Shown: piece after piece, positions 1 to 9,843 of the stretch
Layout: each line of letters begins with the position of its first letter
How positions within the stretch are numbered: the first letter of the stretch is position 1
Source of the DNA: Polytrichum commune
Taxonomy: Eukaryota > Streptophyta > Polytrichopsida > Polytrichales > Polytrichaceae
NCBI GenBank assembly: GCA_950295325.1
Contig: OX485806.1
Span: 3,162,001-3,226,000, forward strand
DNA: 64,000 nt
Direction of reading: 5' to 3'
Notes under the pieces: generated by a model
The model's input: only the letters and a program-made list of their open reading frames with translations
The model's database searches: none
What the model was told of the DNA's origin: nothing
Made by a program: the position numbers and the translations under genes

Positions 1-381
1 AAAATTAATATAGGGGCTGAAGATAAGGTTCCTAGAAGGTATGTTTAGTATAATGTTTGCTATAGTCTCCTATGTGTTTTCTTCATAATTTTGTTTGCAA
101 TGATATTATTGTTTGCACCCTTCTTTGTTTTCATGGTTTCCCTTAACACTCGTCAATGCGTTAGGAAGTAGATTAGCTTTTATTACTTAAAAGGAATATA
201 GAGTACAAAAAATTGCAATGACTTGGACAATATAAGTAATGGAAGGGTGCAAATAAATGGGCCATTTTTCAAATTTAAGTAATTATAGGGAGGCTTTAAT
301 TCAACCCTTGAAGGTAATTAGCCCCAAAACAAAAAACCCCGAGCCGCACGTGGTGCACAAAAATGCCTTAGAGTGACCTAC

Positions 382-1317
382 CCGTGCTTGTCTAGTTGAT
401 TCCCTTGGTTTCTTTAAGCCCGTGTTCCCATGGTGATGGGAACGGCGGCCTTCTTTGGCATACGCGGCTTGTCTATAAAATTCCGCTTTCGACACACCGT
501 GAATGGTGTACCATGCCGTACAACATACGTCTGTGCTCTCAAGGGTGATGACCTTCCGACCCGCTCCGTTCACATGTATCGTCCTATGGACATCAAGTTT
601 TTTGGTGGATCTTAGACGGAAATCTCCAAGCCACATTTCCTCGCGGATGGCCCTCAATTTATCCCTTGGGAACAATTGGCAACAACGATGTACACAACAA
701 TCCTTTGTGGCAACTTCTCTAATAGACTCCTCACAGAGCAACCTTTGACGTTTACACTCATTTGCAGACGGAGTAGGACGTGCCAATGTATCGTACTTCC
801 GTAGGCCTTTGCGTGGCCGAATGTTTGCTTTGAGCTCCTCTTGGATTTGGATGTGTCGTCGCTCATGGTCATGCAAGCTAACCCCCTCAATTGTCACATT
901 CCTCAACGGCCACCTTCACAACGAGACCCTATGAGTTGGATTCACTTCGGAGTGTACGAGTGATTCCAATATAACAACTCCAACGTCCTCGGTTCCAAGG
1001 GGGTTTTCATCAATGCAATCTTGTGGATGTGTGTTACGACAAATACCCTCCGCCACAGCAACTCCACTGTCATTAACAAGTACCACATCCAAATTCACCC
1101 ATGAAGCTCATGTAAGCCCCGCACATTCCACAATGGGGCAAAAATGGGCAGATGGCGAAGGACTCCCCAAAGGACCTTCATCTGCACTGTCATCAAAACT
1201 ATCCTCCGCGACAATGTCTAGCTCATCCCCAGACGAAGAATGGGTGTTGCCCATGTCTTCAGAGAAGGAGTCCCCTCTTCCACCAACTCCCTCCATTGCG
1301 CCTACACACATCCACAT
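382..1317 (-). pseudogene. Transposase-like gene, N-terminal part, two in-frame TGA
   Basis: One minus-strand frame runs from ATG at 1317 to beyond 382, broken only by TGA at 1108-1110 and 916-918; all three pieces share the frame. The N-terminus is acidic and Ser-rich (about residues 15-60). The C-terminal part is basic, with the segment WYTIHGVSKAEFYRQ followed by HHGNTGLKKPRESTRQA. That layout (Cys-containing lead, short helix-turn-helix-like stretch, HGN plus basic patch) resembles the N-terminus of a multicopy transposon-type protein family I recall from seed-free plants; this is from memory. A good donor (CGG|gtaggt) at 382/381 suggests the exon ends there. The open frame continues to 301, but its last 27 residues look intronic. 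The rest of the gene would lie left of the window. Both TGAs would become CGA (Arg) by a single T-to-C change. Confidence is good that it was coding, low for the family. Confidence 0.55.
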
Positions 1318-1496
1318 GAAACCTCAACACACATGGACACAATGCAAGGTTCCAAAAGAATCAAATATCGGAGAATGCAAGACATCATGATCAATTGGGA
1401 CACCGAGGATAAAGACATAAGCAACACAACTACAATGTGAACTCCCAATACTGTGCGCAAGTCCAAAAAAAGTTCCACAAAATATTTTGGGAGGGA

Positions 1497-1978
1497 GTTT
1501 GGGTCGGCCGACCTAAACCCTGTGGCACCATGGATTCATCCACAGCTTGCCCATGGGATGGGGTCGGGATTCCGTCGACCGACTCAAACCTTGCACAATG
1601 ATGGGTTCAGGGCCATCAAGAATTCGATCATGCTGTGGGAAAAAATTTGGGTCGACCGACCCAAACCTTCCCATGCTCAACCTACATCCGCCCAAGCTGA
1701 AGTAGGGGTTTGGGTCGACCGACCCAAACCTTCACAGGGTAAATATACCCCCACTGGGCTAAGGGTTTGGGTCGGTCGACCCAAACCCCTTAAGGGTTAG
1801 AGAGGCACCCTGAAACACATGGATAGGGGTTTGGGTCGGTCGACCCAAACCCCTTAAGGGTCAGAGACGCACCCCACTACACTGGGGTAGGGGTTTGGGT
1901 CGGTCGACCCAAACCTGCTAAGGGTCGTACATGCACCCTAACACACTGGGGTAGGGGTTTGGGTCGACCGACCCAAAC
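1497..1978. repeat. Array of 20-bp palindromes, partly with exact 64-bp period
   Basis: Core TTTGGGTCG-NN-CGACCCAAA, usually inside G...C, so arms are 10 bp. Good 22-bp copies start at 1645, 1708, 1765, 1829, 1893 and 1957. The first lacks the outer G. Degenerate copies lie at 1497 and about 1570. The last four are exactly 64 bp apart. Their spacers share words such as AAGGGTCAGAGACGCACCC and ACTGGGGTAGGGG, so the array is a short tandem satellite with the palindrome as its conserved core. Central dinucleotides are AC, AC, GT, GT, GT, AC. The array lies in the leader of the minus-strand gene. Confidence 0.9.
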
Positions 1979-2127
1979 CTCATAAGGGTCAGACTCAAAA
2001 CCCGCCAACACTCGTGGAAAGATGAAGAGCGCCCAAATACACCACAAAATCCGGCGTATAATACGGAGGATATTGCGTGGTGTGTTGAATTTGAGCTCAT
2101 TGCAAAGTTCTTGGTGGGCTTGCACCC

Positions 2128-2141
2128 TAAACCCTAAACCC
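2128..2141. repeat. Short telomere-like run (CCCTAAA)
   Basis: Two tandem CCCTAAA units, the plant telomere heptamer, inside the leader region of the minus-strand gene. It is probably interstitial and small. Confidence 0.5.
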
Positions 2142-2278
2142 AAATTCCATGCTTTGGAAAAAGTGCTCATGAACGGCAGCATGCACAAACCTTTCAGTAC
2201 AGCTCCGACTAAGAGTTCTCTCTACGAATTCAGCAGCGGGAGAGGAGAAAAAAAGGACCGATTTTTGGGGGGTGCGCC

Positions 2279-2290
2279 CCTTTATACTAT
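2279..2290 (-). promoter_or_regulatory. Possible TATA box for the minus-strand transposase-like gene
   Basis: The minus strand reads AGTATAAAGGGGCGCACC here, followed downstream by a CT-rich leader. It lies about 960 bp upstream of the ATG at 1317. The palindrome array (1497-1978) lies between them, so the layout is promoter, leader, palindrome array, start codon. The plus-strand gene at 6810 has the same layout. Confidence 0.35.
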
Positions 2291-2598
2291 CCACCTCCGC
2301 TTCCCAGACTTAGGCATTGGATGTCTTTCCCGCCTTCTTCTATTGCAGAGGTTATTTCGAACATCCTTAAATAATTCCCGGTTTTTTGTTTATTGTAGAA
2401 AATGCGCATCTATCAATGGCCCCCTGATACCCCAGCCGTCATATGACTTAGTCTATGATATTTAATCTATTTTTTTGGTTTTGTGTGGATATGACATATA
2501 CCATTGGGAGGAAGGGTGGCGGCCACATTAATTTTTTCAAGTATCATGACGGTATATTTTAACCAATATGTAGAGCCAAACACAATTCCATTCAATGC

Positions 2599-2742
2599 TT
2601 TCAAGTGTAAACCTATTTAGGTGGGATTTGGGACATTTGGAGGTTGCAATTATGAGAGAGTTTCCAAGCCTTTCGAGTGTAAACCTATTTAGGTGGGGTT
2701 TGGGCCATTTGGAGGCTTCAATTATGAGAGAGTTTCCAAGGC
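2599..2742. repeat. 72-bp tandem duplication
   Basis: Two adjacent units (2599-2670 and 2671-2742) share TTTC(A/G)AGTGTAAACCTATT, GTGG(G/A)(A/G)TTTGGG and ATTATGAGAGAGTTTCCAAG. They differ at only a few positions. No coding sense was found. Confidence 0.85.
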
Positions 2743-2939
2743 TTGAGGCCATTGTCATGGTGAATAAAATTATTTATTTGTCTCCACTAAACCCTACACC
2801 CTAGAACATTGTTCTATTATCTCGCATGCAAGTGTGGCAATGACGAACGTATATGGACGTTGTTAAGGGGATACTAACTACCAATGTCCCTTTTTAGTTC
2901 AATCTTTTAATGTTACTTGAATCCATCCTCAAGTTCACT

Positions 2940-3810
2940 TCAAGTTTACAAATGTGTGTGAGCAAAACATCAAAAATTGGACCCTCAACCCTTATATCAT
3001 CCACAACATGAAATACATATTGACTAAATACAAAACCAATTAGGATATCATGTTTAAACATCCCATATAACATATTCACATGATCAACATTGTATTTACT
3101 ATGGCCTTCCGATTAGACTCTTCTTCATATTATGCAAACAATATTTGTTATATCTTCCTCCATTATCTAATACACGTGCAGAGAACAATGAATAACAACA
3201 TGATTGTTTGAATGGCTTCATTTGATGTTGTGCTTCTCCGATCTACTTTTACATCACAATCCATATATTAAATACATAATAAACCATGGTTTATTAGCGA
3301 CTATGCGATTCCCTAAAGTGAGCAAAACATCCAAAGTTCGACCCTTAACCCCTAATAACATCCACTCTGACAACATTTCATGTTATTTGAATAAACACAA
3401 GAGCAATCAATATATCGCGTTTAAATGTCTCAAATAACAAATTAACATATTAATCAAGATCGTCTTTCCTATAACCTTCCTTTAAGACTCTTCTCACCAG
3501 TAAGACAATGTTATACATTGACAATGTTAATATGTTATAACCATATCTCCTAAACCCTAAACCCTAAACCCTAAACACCAAATGTAGTTGTGGTTCACTG
3601 ATGCCCCCATATACAAACAACATCTATTTTATCTTGCGCCATCATCTAATATACATGGAGGGAACATGTATAACAACATGATTGCTTGAATGGCTCCATT
3701 TGATGTTCTGCTTCTCCGATTTACTCTTATATCACAATCTAATATATATTAAATATATCATGAACCATGGTTTATTGGCCACTTTGCGATTCATCAAAGT
3801 CACAATATCA
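2940..3810. repeat. Diverged tandem duplication, unit about 370-480 bp
   Basis: A block beginning GTGAGCAAAACATC at about 2958 and ending in a segment with AATGGCTTCATTTGATGTT and AAACCATGGTTTATTAGC (about 3320) is repeated from 3319 to about 3800 (AATGGCTCCATTTGATGTT, GAACCATGGTTTATTGGCC). The second unit contains the telomere-like run at 3551. Only short spurious frames are present. Confidence 0.7.
3551..3576. repeat. Interstitial telomere-like repeat (CCCTAAA)n
   Basis: About three and a half consecutive CCCTAAA units, the plant-type telomere repeat, inside AT-rich repeat DNA. It is too short to be a chromosome end. Confidence 0.8.
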
Positions 3811-3989
3811 GGGATGTACTTAAAACTTGAGCATGTCAGCATTTTCAAATAAGGCTCGTGCATTTCAAAACCCTTACAAAATGCAGTTGGGGAATGTATT
3901 CATTTAATAGGCTCCACACTCAAATATTCTAAATTGTTCCACATGTTGGGGGGTGTGGGTAATCTTTTTTATTCATTCAATATCGTGTG

Positions 3990-5390
3990 AGTTGTTGGCA
4001 TCATTGGTAAAGTCTAGATGTCAATGATTACATCGTTAAATATCACGCAATTGTATGGTTTTCCTAACATGCTCGAACAAAAGAGAAACCAATGCCCTCA
4101 ATGTGTTTGGAAAATTTAGGGTATGGTGTCATGTAAGTAAGGGTTAAGTATTCGTTTAGCATAAAGTTTTGTTGTAAGAATGCATTGGCTATATAAATGG
4201 TTAGTTTAGTAGAATAACACATTTTATGTACCACCTTAGTGTACTCCAGAGTTCAAGGTACATACTATTTAAGGGCTTTATGTTGGATACTATATACATA
4301 CTATTTAAGGGCTTTATGTTGGATGAACGAGAGGTGCACTTGTGCACTTCAGAATTATGTCTTGCTATAACTTTTTACTGACATTATCGTTTTTTACGAA
4401 CTAAGTCATATCATAATTTTTCGTGTGCATACTACCTACTTATGTTATTTGGATGAAAAAATACTTTCTATTAAATGTTACAGAAATGTGTAACTCCGAA
4501 TGTTATGCCACACTAATTAGAGAAAATAGTCTAGTGGATTAGGAAATGATCACAAGCACAAGGGATTGAAAACTTGAGAAACTTGTACAAAAGCTTTGGT
4601 GGGGTGCGAGGTGGGGGTGGGGGGCATTTTATACATCATAGTAGAGTTATACATGAAGTCTTGGATCAAACTTAGGTTTGAGAATATAACCATAAAGTCA
4701 TCCAATTATTTCAAGGGCTTAGAACCAATTTTAAAGCAGGACCACAACAACATAGTCTAATGTTTGGGTCGTCCTACCTAAACCATCCCAAATTAACGAA
4801 TATAGTGATTAATACAAATGCAGCCTAAAAAATAAGTGACTTAGCATATAAAATTTTGAGAGTGTAGGACAAAGAGCCTATGCACAATTTAAGAACATAA
4901 GATATCAACCTAGTATGTGATAAAAAACATGTAGGAAATTTTACCTACAAATTTTTTAAAAGAGAGGATTTTAGCCATTCATCCTTCTTCAAATTGGGAA
5001 ATTAGTTGGCCTAAGTACATATCTTTAGGCTATATCTTGCAGGAAGAGTAGAGGTTGAATCAGAAGATGGTGAGGACTTTCACCCTTAAACTCATTTGAA
5101 TTTTAGCAACCTTTCATAACTTATAATCAACGCTTTAAAAAACAGTTGGTTAATCCTTGGCCTTCAAACGTGGTGAAAGGCATAGTTGTTGGCATCATTG
5201 GGAAAGTCTAAATGTCAATGATTACATCGTTATATGTCACGAAATTGTATTATTTTTCTAACATGCTCAAACAAAAGAGAAACCAACGACTTCAACTTGT
5301 TTGGAAAGTTTAGTGTATGGTGTCATGTAAGTAGGGGTTAAGTATAAGCTTTGGCATAAAGTTTTGTTGCAAGAATGCACTGGCACCGCA
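3990..5390. repeat. Direct repeats of about 200 bp, 1.2 kb apart
   Basis: The segments at about 3992-4192 and 5185-5385 match along their length (GTTGTTGGCATCATTGG, TCAATGATTACATCGTTA, AAAAGAGAAACCAA, GGTGTCATGTAAGTA, GCATAAAGTTTTGTTG). They diverge beyond both ends. Between them lie a 34-bp tandem duplicate (about 4250-4325), a degenerate copy of the palindrome (4762-4783) and otherwise featureless AT-rich DNA. They could be decayed terminal repeats of an element, but no clean termini or target duplication were found. Confidence 0.65.
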
Positions 5391-5499
5391 CCTTAGTATA
5401 TTTCATGTAGCACCTTAGTTCATTGAAATAAGTTATACCCGCTAAGGGTTTAGAGTTAGGCTTTAGGATTTAGGGTTCCCCGAAATCCTAATTACGTGG

Positions 5500-6283
5500 G
5501 TACCCTAATCCTGTGGGCCGCCTATTGGCGGGGGTGGGGCCAATTCCCGAGGCGATCAAAACCCCAAACGTCACCTTTTCGAATTCCTTCTCTCTCTCTC
5601 CGCGCCAAGCATTCCCTCCGCGCCTCGCTTGGAAGCGCCGCCTCTCCTGAAGCGCCGCTTTCGCGAAGCGCCGCGGCGATTCAGGCGCGGTATTCCCACC
5701 ATTCTGCTTCTTCTTCATTATTTGTCTTTTCGCTCTTGCTCTTGCTCTTGCATAACTCTTATCCAATCTTAGGTTTTAGGAAGAGTCTTGAAAAGCACAG
5801 AAACTTGCGGAGGAAAGGTTTAGTGCGTGAGGGTAGAGGAACTTAGTAGATGAGTTTTCAAGAGTGTTGTTCAAGAGTGTTCAAGAGTGTTGTAGAGTGT
5901 TGAAGAGTGCGGCAAGAAGTTAGGAGAACATCGTGTAGGAGGTTGAGATTGTGCTTGTGAGTATCAGGAGTTCTTGTGTAGTTTGAGAGATTTCAAAGTC
6001 GTTTGAGCGATTCTGTAATTTTGTGATAGATTCAGGAGTTGCTTGAGACATTTAGAAGTCGTTTGAGAGATTCAAAAGTCTTTTGAGAGATCCAGTATTT
6101 GTTTGAGAGATTTCAGAGTTGTTTGTGAGATTTCAGAGTTGTTTGAGAGATTTCAGAGTTGTTTGAGGGATTCCAGAGTTGTTTGAGATTGAATAGTTGT
6201 TTCAGAGATTCCAGAGTTGTTATTGAGGGTTATTGGAAAGAGACATCATCTACTCCAAAGTGTTTGCACAACAAATTTCAAAG
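5500..6283 (+). promoter_or_regulatory. Inferred promoter and 5' leader of the ParB/MTase-like gene
   Basis: GC-rich block with CTATTGGC and GCCAATT (CCAAT-type words in both orientations, 5521-5545), then a CT-rich stretch (5580-5600) and a long G/T-rich leader. The leader contains the tandem array at about 5990-6215. It ends at a plausible donor, TTTCAAAG|gtattgtg (6283/6284). With the acceptor TTGCAG at 6804-6809, directly before ATG 6810, this gives a 5'UTR intron (6284-6809) holding a palindrome array. The short frames across 5488-5846 are probably not genes. Confidence 0.45.
5990..6215. repeat. About 20-bp tandem repeat GTTTGAGAGATT(T)CAGA
   Basis: About ten imperfect units of GTTTGAGAGATTTCAGAGTT, preceded at about 5845-5905 by shorter repeats of CAAGAGTGTTG. 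It lies in the inferred leader. No long open frame crosses it. Confidence 0.8.
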
Positions 6284-6415
6284 GTATTGTGTTATGTTTC
6301 TTAATTCTTAGTGTTGTAGCATACACAACGCATAAGCATTGTTTATGCTACGTGCAAACTTTTAAAATATATTAATAAAAAACACTTTGGGGAGACAACC
6401 CAAACAAAGGCTGAT

Positions 6416-6565
6416 GTTTGGGTCGCTCGACCCAAACAAAGGCTGATGTTTGAAACCCTAAACCCAATCAAAGGCTGATGTTTGGGTCGCTCGACCCAAA
6501 CAAAGGCTGCTGTTTGAAACCCTAAACCCAATCAAAGGCTGATGTTTGGGTCGCTCGACCCAAAC
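6416..6565. repeat. Three palindromes with exact 64-bp period
   Basis: Copies of TTTGGGTCGCTCGACCCAAA start (with the outer G) at 6416, 6480 and 6544, exactly 64 bp apart, each with central dinucleotide CT. The spacer (CAAAGGCTG..GTTTGAAACCCTAAACCC) is unrelated to that of the 1.7-2.0 kb array, yet the period is the same. They lie in the inferred 5'UTR intron. A decayed copy sits at 6762-6783. Confidence 0.9.
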
Positions 6566-6809
6566 ACAGTCTTCTAAACCCTAATCTCATAAAGAAATCC
6601 ATGATGTTAGATACAATATAAAATGCAAGTCCACCCAAAAATAAAAATACAATATCACCATTAAATGATGTTCACATATAACAATACACAAACCACCAAA
6701 ATACATGCGGCAATTTATTACATTTCAATTACATCACGTGACTTCTATTCATTTTGAAGAAGTTTGGGTCGAACGACCGAAACTAACATTGGGGTTTCTT
6801 TCCTTGCAG

Positions 6810-8135
6810 ATGGCCCCAAAGAAACGACTAGGCGAAAGGCGGTTCATGCCTGCGCCGGACATGTTGTGGCAGGAGCACGAAACCCCGCAGGAAGACTCCT
6901 ATTCCCCTAAGGACGGGCTTGTCCTCGCTTGGTCAATTCAAGTAGTCAAAGCCTCAACATACAAAATGATTTTTGTTGTCAAGGTGGGAACCGTGGAGAA
7001 GCACACCTGGGCGACTCTTACGGGATGGGAGGTCGCATTGGTACAGTCTCTTGGAGACTATACCAACGTCATCCTCGAGAACTCGGCTGTCCAGAACGCG
7101 CATATGTTTATGCACCAGTTCTCCGAACCCTTTGACGCTATCTATGCAAAAGAAACATGTGTAGAACCCGACGTCATCAAACCGGAGTCCATATTCATCG
7201 ATAACAGTACATCGAATACCAAGGTCTCAAGCCGGTTCACAAAACTAAAACATGCAATAACCGTGCTGAACAAGGACGTGCAAAGCAAAACCAAATCACA
7301 ACAAGCTGTGAGGCGGAAAGCTCCCACAGAGGAAGGAGCAGGGTCGTCAAGACATCAATCAGTGAGGATGCCGCGACCAGTACCGGCTGACTCGCGGAGG
7401 ACCACTCCATCCCAAACACCTACGAATAGTGAGGCTCCTACACCTTGTGGGAGCCGTCAAACAACTCCATCCAAGAGGGCGAGAGAATCATCTGTGATGA
7501 GTGACAAGCCAGTCTCACCGGAGTTGCGCATGCCGAAGCCCGGCGAAGAGGTGGATGCAGGGGAGCTGCAGAAAATCGTGAACAATTTCACGACGAAATG
7601 CTCCCACTGTTTTTTCATGTGCAGGGATTTCAAGTTCGACGTGAACATCAGCCAGTGCCATCTAGCGCCACCAGAGAAGTGTGTCCGGGCAAAGGAGGAC
7701 GCCTACGTTGACTGGATAATCGCGCAGATCGTTTGCGAGCAGTTTAAAGACGACAAGCAAACGATTGTAGTGATGCCACAGGGTCTCAAGAAAATGCCTA
7801 CACCTGAAATGTGGCCAACAATTCAGAAGGGCAATTTTTGGCTGATAGACGGCCAACACAGCGTGGAGGCATTCAAGAAAATCCAACTCATGAATGAGTG
7901 GGATGATCCCAACAATCAGAAGGAGAAGTTGAAGGTGTGGAAGGCACTGGTGGTGTGGTCTGACGATGAGACCCGACTGAGCGACATCTCCCGTTACTTC
8001 AACATGGGGAATAAGAAAAGGGCCTACCAAGCTTCCTGGATAAGGAATATCATGGCCTCGCGGGAGGTGTGGGAGTTCTATGGTAGGCCTCCCAAGGAGA
8101 GGGAGAATGCGAAGGACAAGAATCCCAAGTGGGAG
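6810..8135 (+). pseudogene. ParB/DGQHR-like plus methyltransferase-like gene, coding exon 1
   Basis: Begins with ATG immediately after a strong acceptor and runs 442 codons, phase 0, to a strong donor (GAG|GTGAGT). Residues 1-190 are of unknown type. Residues about 195-270 are a low-complexity Ser/Pro/Arg linker. Residues about 280-430 carry FWLIDGQHSVEA (DGQHS at about 347-351), then WKALVVW and a C-terminal SRYFNMGNKKRAYQASWIRN. In ParB/sulfiredoxin-fold and DGQHR proteins, DGxHR-A is the nucleotide-binding box; here the Arg is Ser. Fusions of a ParB-like domain with a DNA methyltransferase are known in phages and prokaryotes, which matches the next exon. The fold assignment is my inference from motifs; no search was run. 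No in-frame stop lies in this exon. Confidence 0.6.
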
Positions 8136-8351
8136 GTGAGTATTGTTTGGGTCGACCGACCCAAACTCCTCGTGCAGCCTTGTTTATTTAGTTTGGGTCA
8201 ATCGACCCAAACAACTGTTGCAGTCTTGTGGTTTTTTTAGTTTGGGTTGATCGACCCAAACTCTTGTTGTAGATGTTGGTCATGATATGGTTTGGAAATT
8301 ACATGTATTTATCTAACACGCATTCAAATGTTCTGTTTTGTTCACGTGCAG
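8136..8351 (+). other. Intron with three palindromes
   Basis: Donor GAG|GTGAGT and acceptor CACGTGCAG|GAT join two phase-0 exons. Palindromes start at 8145, 8191 and 8240 (spacing 46 and 49 bp). The last two have central AT and one arm mismatch each. They make up about a third of the intron. Confidence 0.75.
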
Positions 8352-9683
8352 GATTTCAAATACCAAATGATCAACAAATTCTCCTCCATTGATAATTCGA
8401 GCCACAAGCAGAAGAAATACAGCGACCTCAAGGGGGAGATTTACTTGATTACAGCATCGGACTCAGTTTGGAGGAAGTGGAAAATCGTGTTTGAAAAACA
8501 CGAAACGGGGGATTTGATCGACCCCGACACTGGCGCTTTCTTCAGCCTGGCCTCGCGCTTCAAGCAGATGAAGCCTCTCGTGAGAGAGTTCTTTAGAACT
8601 CTTCAAGGGCTGTCAGAGACGGAGGTGGAGAAGGCGGCATCGCACATCCTGCACGTGGCACCCACGGCCAAGAGGTGCTGGGTGCACCCGAAGATTGTCT
8701 TCGTAAAGCCCAAATCCTTCGTTCATTCATGCTACACCATGAAGGAATGGACGGAGAACAGGAAAAATAAGACGACTATCGTGCAGGAGCTGCATAAATT
8801 GGTGCCAGAGAGGAATATTGTCGTGGACGGCGAGGTTCATGAGGCTAACTGGAGAGCATTCAAAGATGAATATAAGTTCACCAGTGCGTCCATGACGGCT
8901 CTAATAAGGGAAGCGGGGGACGACTTCTTGCGGGCCAAGATGGTAAAGGGTGGGAAGAACCGGGCGCTTCCGGATCACACAGTGCGTGCGTTCTCGAACT
9001 TCATCAAGGAGAAGAAGATTGTCTAGTTTGAAGGGGACGCTTACTTCAACCTTGTCACCTTCGAGCCTTTGAAAATTCAGGGCTGGCCAGGTCAAGACGC
9101 CAGAATGGCGATAAGAACGAAAGCAAGGGACCGCTTTCCTTTTGGAATGATTGATTTTAGAAACATTCCTGGAAGCTCATTTGAGGGCACGATGAGCACC
9201 CTCTTCTACGACCCCTTCTTAACTAAGTTCGTCGATTATGCAAGCCCTAAGTTCAGGGAGGCAGATATATGGCTTTGGATAGTCGAGGATAGGAGGGCGG
9301 AGCAGGTGTACGAGCTTGTCCGGAAACTGCAACCGGAGTATGCAGTGTCCAAGTCTCACTACATCGCCGCACCGGCGGAGGGGGCTTACACGACGTTGAA
9401 GGACAAGAAGACTAAGTTCGTCAACGTCTTGTGTTTATACTTCGTGTACAAAGTGGAGTTGCTGAAGGTGCCGAACCACCCTATATCCCGCATGGACAAA
9501 CTCTTCCAAGTTCCAGAAGGGTTGGGTGCCAACAAGTGCCTCTACGACGAGGCTAAATACGCGAACTATCCTGCAGATGAGCTGCGGATGGAATTTTACA
9601 TGAGAATGATGAGGACGCTGACGAGGAGAGGGGACTGCATCTTCAACGTCTTCAGAGGCTCAAAACTTCTCTATGCTGCTATG
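8352..9683 (+). pseudogene. ParB/MTase-like gene, coding exon 2, one in-frame TAG
   Basis: 444 codons, phase 0 at both ends, ending in a strong donor (GCTATG|GTAAGTGA). TAG at 9024-9026 is the only break. Frame and sequence character continue past it (…KKIV-stop-FEGDAYFNLV…). The part after the stop resembles a beta-class (IV to I order) N6-adenine/N4-cytosine DNA methyltransferase. FYDPFL at about residue 729 (gene numbering) sits where DPPY is expected. RRGDCIFNVFRGSKLLYAA at about 868-886 sits where the GD.vlDpF.GSGTT..AA motif is expected, and exon 3 continues with IYSYIEDGDLPFYRVQKSL like the motif that binds the cofactor ribose. DPPY changed to DPFL and a weakened motif I suggest loss of catalysis or a divergent use. 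The family call is inference. Confidence 0.5.
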
Positions 9684-9843
9684 GTAAGTGACTTTCTCTA
9701 GCTCGTAAGCAGTTTGGGTCGATCGACCCAAACTAGGCTCTTTGGAGGTTTGGGTCGATCGACCCAAACTACACATTGTACTTAGTCTTGTTTATGTGAC
9801 TGCCTCGACAAATTCTAATTTCCCTATAGCTTGGATTGTGTAG
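9684..9843 (+). other. Intron with two palindromes
   Basis: Donor ATG|GTAAGTGA at 9684; acceptor TTGTGTAG at 9843. It holds two perfect palindromes starting at 9712 and 9748 (36 bp apart), both with central AT. It is phase 0 on both sides. Confidence 0.7.

Noticed and set aside
1645-1978. CRISPR-like array (22-bp repeat, about 42-bp spacers)
   Set aside because: The repeat is a full palindrome, the spacers are related to each other, and the context is a plant nuclear genome with spliced genes. It is a tandem satellite.
5488-5846. Overlapping frames on both strands in a GC-rich block
   Set aside because: Low-complexity CT/AG-driven frames in the inferred promoter and leader. No domain, and both strands open equally.
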